Shown: piece after piece, positions 57,904 through 64,000 of the stretch
Numbering within the stretch: the first letter of the stretch is position 1
How the letters are laid out: each line of letters opens with the position of its first letter
NCBI GenBank assembly: GCA_035528415.1
Contig: DATKYQ010000097.1
Location: forward strand, 1-64,000
From: DATKYQ01 sp035528415
Lineage (GTDB): Bacteria > Myxococcota > B64-G9
Reading direction: 5' to 3'
DNA length: 64,000 nucleotides
Made by a program: the position numbers and the translations under genes
Notes under the pieces: generated by a model
The model's input: the letters and a program-made list of their open reading frames with translations, nothing else
What the model was told of the DNA's origin: nothing
Databases searched by the model: none

Positions 57904-59010
57904 ATGCGAGCCTGCTGCATAATAGTTGCTTTGGTAGTTACAATCTGGGCGCCGTTATCTCGAGCCGGCGACCCGGGCGCGGATCTGTATGATCGGCTCT
58001 CGGCCGAGCGTCTTTCCGTAGAGCGCCTGGACGACGCCCGCCGGGCGGTGATAGCCGGGCGGGACAAGCTTGCCGCAGGCCTTGAGAAGCTGGCCCGTGG
58101 TATCGAGAAGCGCAAGGCCGCGCGCGGCAACCGCGATTTGTTGCCGGACCTGACCCTCCAGGACATGCTGCGCCGGTCGCAGGAATCCGCCAAGAAGCTT
58201 ACCATGCTCAACCGCGAGCTGGATGCGTTGAATGCGGTTCGCGGCAAGCAGCTTATTAAGCTTGCCGGACTTTACGACGAGCTGGCGGGGAAAACCTCGC
58301 GGGCGGTGCGCCTGGCCGCCGGAGACAAGAAGGCGAGTCTTGTAAAAGCACTTATGCGGCTGCGGCGCGAGCGCCAGGCTATCGGTCGGGAGTTGCTGGC
58401 CGGCGTCGAACGAGCCGCGCCGCTCGAGACGGACGATCTGTTGGCATCCGATGATCCCGACGAACTTGCAGAACGCGCGGACGCCGTCCGCGACGAACAG
58501 GATCGCCTGCGGCGGAAGCTTTCCTACCTGGATGAAAGAATCGCCGACGCCGGCGCGCAGGTTCGGCTCGATCTCCAGATGCGCGATTTCGTCGCGGACC
58601 ATGAACTGTTCGGGGAAGAATCCCGGGTTTTGAAAGTTACCAGGACGACCGCTCCCGAGACCGGCCAGAATACTTTTTCCGGTTCGGATACGAAGCACGG
58701 CGAGCCTTCAACCCGCGACGATACCGATATAGGATACGACCCCGCGCCGGGTGAATGCGCGGACGGCATGTGCGGAACGCCCGACGAGTCACTGGGCGGA
58801 GGCGGGGTGGCCGGGGCCTTGATACAAACCGAGCAGGGCAGCCTGCCCATGGGGATGGATTCCGATGCCGCGCGGCTCGAGGGGTTGAGTCCGCCGCAGT
58901 TGCTTAAAGCCCTGCGAGATAATCGCAGCCTGGTCGTTACCCAGATCAAGAAACTGCAGATCTTGCAGGATCGAATACAGGAAAAAGCAGAGATCCTTGA
59001 AGGGGAGTAG
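57904..59010 (+). CDS. Sigma-54-controlled secreted coiled-coil protein
   Basis: 368 residues from ATG 57904, with GAAGGGTG about 8 bases upstream and 16 bases after the predicted transcript start; a GTG three codons earlier would fall too close to that start. The signal peptide MRACCIIVALVVTIWAPLSRA is cut at RAG. The mature part is almost all coiled coil (ARRAVIAGRDKLAAGLEKLA, LVKALMRLRRERQAIGREL, RDEQDRLRRKLSYLDERIAD), followed by an acidic low-complexity linker and a short terminal helix pair. No enzymatic motif is seen. It may be a periplasmic tether, chaperone or stress protein. It is the probable output of the upstream two-component system. Confidence 0.78.
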   Translation: MRACCIIVALVVTIWAPLSRAGDPGADLYDRLSAERLSVERLDDARRAVIAGRDKLAAGLEKLARGIEKRKAARGNRDLLPDLTLQDMLRRSQESAKKLTMLNRELDALNAVRGKQLIKLAGLYDELAGKTSRAVRLAAGDKKASLVKALMRLRRERQAIGRELLAGVERAAPLETDDLLASDDPDELAERADAVRDEQDRLRRKLSYLDERIADAGAQVRLDLQMRDFVADHELFGEESRVLKVTRTTAPETGQNTFSGSDTKHGEPSTRDDTDIGYDPAPGECADGMCGTPDESLGGGGVAGALIQTEQGSLPMGMDSDAARLEGLSPPQLLKALRDNRSLVVTQIKKLQILQDRIQEKAEILEGE

Positions 59011-59201
59011 CTGTCCCTTCTCAATACATCGTAGAAGTTGAAATCGTTGACCTTTCGTTGCCAATCCTTCATGCTCATTCGTCATGATCAGCCAACTATT
59101 TGCCTTGATTACAGAATCTCAGACGCTGAGAGATGGGCACTGGTACGACATCTCCCAGATTCAAGGCCACGGCTGCGACGCCAACTTGGACCTACTCGCA
59201 T

Positions 59202-59579
59202 TCAACCCTCGAATCGCGAGACCAATTGATGCTTGCACGGAGTTTTGAGGATGCACAGCTCCGCGACCGTGTTGGCTCCGTAGGTAGGAACGTTACAGAC
59301 GGTGACCCCCTTTTCTTGACAGGCTTCCATGTCGATATGATCCAGTCCGGTAGAGCGAGTAGCGACCAACTTCAGGTTGGGCAGGCGCTCAAGCGCCTTG
59401 CGTTCCAAGAGGCTGTGGATGAACGGGGAAAGGATCGTGATTCCTTGCGGGTCCCTCAACTCGGTATCCTGCAGGGTTTCCACCGAAGTTTCCAGAACAC
59501 CGCAGTGTTTGAACTTGTCCCTTATACGGTCTGCCTCCCACGGTTCCACTTCCACGAACAGACATCTTGAATCCTTCAT
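59202..59579 (-). pseudogene. Truncated D-isomer 2-hydroxyacid dehydrogenase, N-terminal third only
   Basis: It starts with a good ATG (GGAGGGATG upstream) and encodes the N-terminal catalytic-domain half of D-lactate/2-hydroxyacid dehydrogenases: LFVEVEPWEADRIRDKF, LPNLKLVATRSTGLDHIDMEACQEKGVTVCNVPTYGANTVAEL. Homology stops at about residue 108, exactly where the NAD-binding domain should begin, and an unrelated 17-residue tail (CILKTPCKHQLVSRFEG) leads to a stop. Normal members have about 330 residues, so this cannot work as a dehydrogenase. The stretch 59011-59201 shows no recognisable remainder of the gene in this orientation. Confidence 0.7.
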
Positions 59580-59705
59580 CGCATCCCTCCACTTTCCGAA
59601 TCAGAGACAGCAAGGAATATACCACTGGCAAGGATGCAATAGAAACAGTTGGAAATAGCACGATAATTGATAGATTGGGTGAGTGTGGAAAGGAGGGAGG
59701 AATCA

Positions 59706-60659
59706 GTGTTCATCTGGATCTGGCTCACATTTATCCTGGTGGTCGTGGGATTGCTGGCGCTCGATCTGGGAGCGTTCCATCGGCGGGATCGCGTGATTTC
59801 TTCACGCGAGGCGCTGGGCTGGACGGCGTTTTGGATTGTTCTGGCATTGACGTTCAACGTTCTGATTTATTTCATGTACGAGCATCATTGGCTCGGCATC
59901 GGACAGGAAACAGTACCCGGCTTGACAGGACGTCAGGCTGCATTGAGATTCCTGACAGGCTATCTGACAGAAAAGTCCCTGTCTCTCGACAATATTGCGG
60001 TAATCGCGATGATCTTCGGATACTTCGGAGTCCCGCTTTCATATCAGCACCGGGTTTTGTTCTGGGGCATCCTGGGGGCTCTCGTCATGAGAGGGGCCAT
60101 GATCGCAGCCGGTGTCGCGTTGATTCGGAGCTTCAGCTGGATTAATTATCTGTTTGGGGCATTCTTGCTGTTTACCGCAGTGAAGATGCTTCGTTGGGGC
60201 GGGCACGATCCAATGCTTGCCGACAACCGGATAGTGAAGCTGGCACGAAAAGCCTTTCCGGTCACCGAGGAAATCCAAGGGAATCACTTCTTCGCCAGGA
60301 TCGACGGAAGGCGGGCGCTCACCCCTCTCTTTCTGGTGCTTTTGATGATTGAGAGCTCGGATGTGGTATTTGCCGTGGATTCGATACCGGCTGTTCTTGC
60401 CGTCACAATCGATCCCTTCCTGGTCTTCACATCCAACATCTTCGCCATCCTGGGGCTTCGTTCCCTCTACTTCGCACTTGCAAATCTGCTGGAGAAGTTC
60501 AGGTACATCAAGGTGAGTTTGGCGGCGATTCTGGTATATGTGGGTTTCAAGATGTTGCTGAGCCACTACATACAAATACCGACCGCGATATCGCTGGCGA
60601 TCATCACGATAGCCCTGGGGGCCGGAGTAGTTGGCTCCGTTCGAAAAAGAAACGCCTGA
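59706..60659 (+). CDS. TerC/Alx-family integral membrane protein
   Basis: 317 residues from the GTG at 59706, which has AAGGAGGGAGG upstream; the earlier ATG at 59667 lacks a ribosome site. Seven or more membrane helices carry the TerC signature acidic residues: LLALDLGAFHRR, FLTGYLTEKSLSLDNIAVIAMIFGYF, FLLVLLMIESSDVVFAVDSIPAVLAVT and FAILGLRSLYFALANL. The paired E/D motifs are thought to bind metal; relatives export Mn2+ or act in tellurite resistance and in metallation of secreted proteins. No yybP-ykoY-type riboswitch is recognisable in the 126 bases upstream. It is divergent from the truncated dehydrogenase and convergent with the next gene. Confidence 0.92.
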   Translation: MFIWIWLTFILVVVGLLALDLGAFHRRDRVISSREALGWTAFWIVLALTFNVLIYFMYEHHWLGIGQETVPGLTGRQAALRFLTGYLTEKSLSLDNIAVIAMIFGYFGVPLSYQHRVLFWGILGALVMRGAMIAAGVALIRSFSWINYLFGAFLLFTAVKMLRWGGHDPMLADNRIVKLARKAFPVTEEIQGNHFFARIDGRRALTPLFLVLLMIESSDVVFAVDSIPAVLAVTIDPFLVFTSNIFAILGLRSLYFALANLLEKFRYIKVSLAAILVYVGFKMLLSHYIQIPTAISLAIITIALGAGVVGSVRKRNA

Positions 60660-60705
60660 TCATGACAAGCCGTGAGCTGGAGTTCGTCGTCCACGGATAG
60701 CGACA

Positions 60706-61788
60706 CTAGATCCTGTATCGTTTTCCGAACACCAGGCCGCCCATTGCCATGAGCAGGCTGAGAAGCACGGCCAGCGAGGGTGAACCGGCCGCAGTGGCGC
60801 AGCCGATATTGTTCGAAGTCGTGACCCAACCGCCGGACATCTCGATCCGGATCTCGTCGCTTGCCGGCCCCGCCGAGGCGCTCACATTCGCATAGGTGCC
60901 GTCATGGTATTTATAGCTGAACAGGTCACCTTCCCCCGTCTCTGCCGTCCCATCCACATCCCAGTCGAAGTCCACTGCGAAGATCTCGTGGCCGTCGACG
61001 TCGAATGCCCGGGCCAGTAGATAGAGATGCTGCCCGTCCTCGGCTCCGTTTGTATCCTCGGCCTCTATGATCACCTGCTCGATATCCCCGGGACCGACGG
61101 GGACGAGGTCCAATCGTCCCAGGCTGCTCTTGCTCACCTGCAAACTGACGGAAGCGGCTTCCGGCTCCAGACAGCTCAGCGAGAGCCATTCACGATTCTG
61201 AAACATATAGGTACGCCGGTTCTTGGCAAACAACGAATCACTGTCTGTGTAGACGGTCAAGGCGCCGTTGCCGAATAGGCGGTGGTCGTCCTTGCGGTAC
61301 TCCACCTCGAAGGTGGTCGTTCCGCCGACCAGCACCAGCAGCGGATCCTCCTGCCGCAAGACGGGCGTCTGATCGTGCTGGATCCTCTGGCGTCCGGCGG
61401 GTATCAGCAAGATAGTGTCGGGCTGCTCGACTTTGATTGTTCTTGTAGCACGGACCGAGTCGGACGAATCCCGGATAACGATCTCGGTCTCGCCGGGGCC
61501 GATCGCATGGCACTCATGCCAAATACTTTCAGTATTTGTAGAAGGTTTTTGCTCGTTGCATTGCAGCACCTGTTCGTCCCTGGTCCAAAACCCCCAGCCC
61601 CCCACGCTTCCGCCGTCTTCCCGGCGAAAACCGATGTTCACCTCCGCCCCCACCACGTATGGAGTGTGCAGTTGCGACACGAACACCTCGAAATCGAGAT
61701 CATCCAACACCTCGACTCCGTCATTGCAGCCGAAGACTCCAGCCCCGGCAATCGCGATCAGCAATACTCGCGACAATCTACGCATCAT
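60706..61788 (-). CDS. Lipoprotein with MYXO-CTERM-like C-terminal sorting tail
   Basis: 360 residues from the ATG at 61786-61788, with GGGAGGTGG upstream. The N-terminal signal is MMRRLSRVLLIAIAGAGVFGC with the lipobox VFGC. The mature part is beta-rich with several Ig-like stretches (TPYVVGAEVNIGFRRE, GPGETEIVIRDSSDSVRATRTIKV, AFDVDGHEIFAVDFDWDVDG). The last 32 residues are IGCATAAGSPSLAVLLSLLM, then a hydrophobic run and KRYRI: Cys, hydrophobic helix, basic end, the form of MYXO-CTERM tails processed by a rhombosortase/exosortase-like enzyme. Having both an N-terminal lipobox and this tail is unusual. Function unknown; probably surface-exposed. Confidence 0.75.
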   Translation of the reverse strand: MMRRLSRVLLIAIAGAGVFGCNDGVEVLDDLDFEVFVSQLHTPYVVGAEVNIGFRREDGGSVGGWGFWTRDEQVLQCNEQKPSTNTESIWHECHAIGPGETEIVIRDSSDSVRATRTIKVEQPDTILLIPAGRQRIQHDQTPVLRQEDPLLVLVGGTTTFEVEYRKDDHRLFGNGALTVYTDSDSLFAKNRRTYMFQNREWLSLSCLEPEAASVSLQVSKSSLGRLDLVPVGPGDIEQVIIEAEDTNGAEDGQHLYLLARAFDVDGHEIFAVDFDWDVDGTAETGEGDLFSYKYHDGTYANVSASAGPASDEIRIEMSGGWVTTSNNIGCATAAGSPSLAVLLSLLMAMGGLVFGKRYRI

Positions 61789-61968
61789 GGGCCACCTCCC
61801 GGTTGGGTTGCATACCAAGGTGTGCAAGCGGAGTGCCAGCCCCTGACCGTGAGTCAATTCACTGTTTTAATTGATTAGTTCTTCTCGCATGTCCTTGATG
61901 TTGTGTGCCGATTATCTACGCGCGTGGCGCATCAACGACACCATATTAGCGACTCATGGTTCAAAGCC

Positions 61969-61992
61969 AACTATGTCTCCAACTATGTCTCC
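61969..61992. repeat. Two tandem 12-bp repeats
   Basis: AACTATGTCTCC occurs twice without a spacer, 48 bp upstream of the start codon of the exonuclease gene and within the 251-bp divergent gap 61789-62039. It may be a regulator-binding direct repeat or simple slippage. No other clear signals were seen in this gap. Confidence 0.5.
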
Positions 61993-62039
61993 AGTCAGTC
62001 ACATTGACGCCCGGTCTTTCAACGGGTAGATTCCTGACC

Positions 62040-62804
62040 ATGATCCGCCGTCGCTTCATCGTCTTTAATGGCATCGGCCAGAAGACGGAACGTGCCATCT
62101 GGAACGCGGGAGTGCCCAACTGGCAGACGTTTCTCGACGCCGGCGCAGTTGAAACGCTGACACCGAAAAAATACGACCGCCTTCGTCCCCGGGTCGACGA
62201 GTGGAACGAAGCCCTCGACCGCCGGGACACGGCCTTCTTCGCCGGCAACCTGCCTCGTGCCGAACACTGGCATCTCTTCGACACCTTCGGCGATGGTGTG
62301 CGATACCTGGACATCGAAACCACCGGCCTGAGCCCCGGATACAACGACGTGACAGTGGTTGGCATCCACGACGGCAACGAATTCCAGGCCCTCATTCGAG
62401 GGCAAGGCCTCTCGGCGCAATCCATTAGGGAAGCCCTGGACGGCTGCAAGCTCCTGGTCAGCTATTTCGGATCTGGTTTCGATGTGCCGTTTCTGAGAGC
62501 CGCATTTCCAGAACTGGCCTGGGACATTCCGCACTTCGATCTATGTTTCGTCGGCCGGCGGCTGGGCCTGACCGGTGGGCTCAAGTTCGTTGAAAAAGAA
62601 CTTGGCATCGAACGCCCGGCAGACCTCGTCGAAGTAGACGGATTTGAAGCCGTCAGGCTGTGGCACAGGTACGACCGGGCCGGCGACGAGGTGGCGCTTG
62701 AAAAGCTTGTCGCGTACAACGAAGCGGACACGGCCAACCTGGCGGTCATTGCGCCGTTAATGTACGAGCGGCTGTGCAGGAAGGTCAGCCAGGTCTCAGG
62801 CTGA
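62040..62804 (+). CDS. RNase H-like (YprB-type) exonuclease domain protein
   Basis: 254 residues from ATG 62040. The N-terminal 60 residues contain a helix-hairpin-like start (FIVFNGIGQKTERAIWNAGVPNW), a pattern also seen before such domains. The DEDD nuclease core follows: YLDIETTGLSPGYNDVTVVGIHDG (first D and E), LLVSYFGSGFDVPFLRAAFP (second D), FDLCFVGRRLGLTGGLKFVE and YNEADTANLAV (last D). It is the predicted-exonuclease RNase_H_2 family, cytoplasmic, with likely nucleic-acid repair or processing roles. The upstream open frame of 28 codons lacks a ribosome site; the one before this ATG is weak too. Confidence 0.82.
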   Translation: MIRRRFIVFNGIGQKTERAIWNAGVPNWQTFLDAGAVETLTPKKYDRLRPRVDEWNEALDRRDTAFFAGNLPRAEHWHLFDTFGDGVRYLDIETTGLSPGYNDVTVVGIHDGNEFQALIRGQGLSAQSIREALDGCKLLVSYFGSGFDVPFLRAAFPELAWDIPHFDLCFVGRRLGLTGGLKFVEKELGIERPADLVEVDGFEAVRLWHRYDRAGDEVALEKLVAYNEADTANLAVIAPLMYERLCRKVSQVSG

Positions 62805-62849
62805 GAGCGACCGACTTCGGAAGCGCTTCCTCTTATATTGTACTGGGTG

Positions 62850-63383
62850 CTAGTGTTTCAGAGAGTTATCCGGCTCATCGGGGAAATCCGCGAAAGGATC
62901 CGGTTCGGCGTCGAACTTGGCCACTACCTTGAGGGCCATAATCAGATCCAGCTTCTCGTCATCTACGCGCGAGCCCTTTTCGGGCAGATGGACGCCTAAG
63001 AAGCTCCACTCGGGCACGAACAGAATGGGTTCTCCATGGCCGGTGTAGCCCAACTGGACCAGCGTGTCTTTCTCGAACAGGCGGCAGTGTTTCTCGCAAC
63101 AGTAGAAAGGCTCGATTACCCGGTAGAAGGCCTCTGGTTTCAGGGGTTTCAGAGTTTTCTCGTAGCCGTCCGAGGGGATCAGCACCCCTCCCTTCATGAA
63201 GATCGCCTTGTTGTGGCTCCAGCTCTCCACCGGATAGACCCCGGGGCCTGGATCGCCGTGGTTGTGAAAATAGACCAGGGTATCGGCCGGGATCCTCTCA
63301 TCGATGGGTGTGCTGGTGCGATATAGGCCGCATGCGACCTCTTTCTTCGTTCCCGACAATCCATCAACGCGTTTTATTTCCAT
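62850..63383 (-). CDS. Conserved hypothetical protein
   Basis: 177 residues, ATG with GGGAGCG upstream. It is soluble, without signal or membrane segment. A compact alpha/beta chain is suggested, with VYFHNHGDPGPGVYPVESWSHNKAIFMKGGVLIPSDGY, EPFYCCEKHCRLFEKDTLVQLGYTGHGEPILFVPEW and an acidic C-terminus. The His/Cys content (HNHGD, CCEKHC) could bind metal. I do not recognise a family, but the composition and start look like a real gene. Convergent with the exonuclease gene (45 bp) and divergent from the DUF4476 gene. Confidence 0.65.
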   Translation of the reverse strand: MEIKRVDGLSGTKKEVACGLYRTSTPIDERIPADTLVYFHNHGDPGPGVYPVESWSHNKAIFMKGGVLIPSDGYEKTLKPLKPEAFYRVIEPFYCCEKHCRLFEKDTLVQLGYTGHGEPILFVPEWSFLGVHLPEKGSRVDDEKLDLIMALKVVAKFDAEPDPFADFPDEPDNSLKH

Positions 63384-63546
63384 GGGCGCTCCCGTTTGCC
63401 TAAATAGATGTCTTCAAAGATAAGCAGGTTCGGTCGACGGTCAATAAGCGGCTGTGCCATGTATTCCGTCTTTCTTGAAAATGAATTTCTCCGGGTGTAA
63501 GCCGTCATTATAAAACCAAAACTAAAACTAAAAGGAGGACTTGAAT

Positions 63547-64000
63547 ATGAGAAGCTTTATCGTTTTTCTGCTGGCATCTGGATTTTCGGCGACTTTGCTG
63601 GCGGCAGATGTACCCTTCTCGATTTCACACCAGATGAAGGGCTATACCACCATCTTCAAGGTTGTTTCCCCTGAAGGAGCCAAGTGCCATGTGAAGAGCG
63701 ACAGCAGTTGGTTCGGTGAAAAGGATTTCGAAGTGCCGTTCAAGTTCAAGGCTCAGGCGCGGTTTTTCTACACATTCGATTGCGCCTTGCCGTCGGGACA
63801 GCGTTGGCACAAGAAGCTGGAGCCAAAGGCCAACTACACGAACATCATTAACATAGGCGCGGGCGAGTCGCCTGCCACAACCCAGGAGACGGTTGTGCCC
63901 GCCGGCGATTTCGCGCAGCTTCTCGAGTCGTTGAAAAAGGCGTCGTTCGAGGGTGAAAAGATCCAGGCACTCGAAATGGCCGTAAAAGGCGGTCATTTCA
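63547..64000 (+). CDS. Secreted DUF4476-like protein, cut by the window edge
   Basis: The ATG at 63547 has AAAGGAGG 9 bases upstream. The visible 151 codons encode a signal peptide (MRSFIVFLLASGFSATLLA, cut near AADV), a beta-rich domain with two cysteines (GAKCHVKSDSSWFG, FYTFDCALPSG), and then the start of a helical DUF4476 domain (FAQLLESLKKASFEGEKIQAL). DUF4476 proteins are small secreted proteins of unknown role in Bacteroidota and Myxococcota-like bacteria. The frame is open to the end of the window, so the 3' end is missing. Confidence 0.75.
   Translation, partial: MRSFIVFLLASGFSATLLAADVPFSISHQMKGYTTIFKVVSPEGAKCHVKSDSSWFGEKDFEVPFKFKAQARFFYTFDCALPSGQRWHKKLEPKANYTNIINIGAGESPATTQETVVPAGDFAQLLESLKKASFEGEKIQALEMAVKGGHF

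Noticed and set aside
59083..59247. Inverted C-terminal fragment of the truncated dehydrogenase on the plus strand (LLAFNPRI-like segment)
   Set aside because: The resemblance is limited to a handful of residues and the Rossmann motif is missing, so it cannot be told from chance.
59580..59705. yybP-ykoY-type manganese riboswitch before terC
   Set aside because: Such elements often precede TerC/Alx genes, but I could not find the conserved paired loops in these 126 bases.

Overview
This is a 64 kb stretch of a GC-rich Gram-negative chromosome. The abundance of two-lipobox and Cys-rich lipoproteins, a Myxococcus-type PilZ protein, NtrC-family two-component pairs with matching sigma-54 promoters, a MYXO-CTERM-like tail and a strictly anaerobic glycyl-radical enzyme all point to a Myxococcota/Deltaproteobacteria-like, at least facultatively anaerobic bacterium. 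No rRNA or marker gene is present, so this placement is inference.

Layout. (1) 1-5596: right end of an integrated genomic island. It carries the end of a DUF499 anti-phage ATPase, a Shedu nuclease, small accessory genes, a broken XRE repressor, an excisionase-like protein and a tyrosine integrase. It stops at a 3' fragment of tRNA-Phe that keeps the tRNA's old terminator. (2) 5.7-13.7 kb: lipoproteins (one a dead beta-helix gene), a nitroreductase, a ZraP/ZraS/ZraR-like envelope stress module with a near-consensus sigma-54 promoter, a bioY relic, an M48 protease and a hexapeptide acetyltransferase. (3) 14.2-18.0 kb: nucleoside salvage operon deoB, deoA/pdp, purine nucleoside phosphorylase, cdd. 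(4) 18.0-20.5 kb, minus: V4R sensor, single-domain response regulator, a protein ending in a ClpX-type zinc finger, and a GIDE/MULAN-like membrane protein. (5) 20.7-33.7 kb: beta-propeller, unknown helical protein, M23+NlpC/P60 fusion, secreted proteins, a 1251-residue GH39-like lipoprotein with inserted lectin-like domains, an MBL hydrolase, and a DUF3160 protein. Between the last two, a radical SAM gene sits inside an 88-bp imperfect direct duplication. (6) 33.7-43.8 kb, minus: six-gene envelope operon (DUF1571+LysM, C45/Ntn-like lipoprotein, outer-membrane barrel, TauE/SafE transporter, two paralogous Cys-rich lipoproteins).

(7) 43.96-52.8 kb, plus: the most unusual locus, an eight-gene operon. 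It comprises an acetoacetate-decarboxylase-like protein, acyl-CoA dehydrogenase, TetR regulator, glycyl-radical enzyme, its activase with two extra Fe-S clusters, two short-chain dehydrogenase family proteins and a DMT-type membrane transporter. Spacing is 7-30 bp or overlapping throughout. I do not recognise this combination as a described pathway. (8) 52.9-59.0 kb: TIM-barrel-like lipoprotein, a second histidine kinase/NtrC pair, and its probable target, a secreted coiled-coil protein behind a near-perfect sigma-54 promoter. (9) 59.2-64 kb: a truncated 2-hydroxyacid dehydrogenase, TerC, a lipoprotein with a MYXO-CTERM-like C-terminus, an RNase H-like exonuclease, a conserved unknown and the start of a DUF4476 protein.

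All product names come from reading motifs and domain order by eye; no database search was run.
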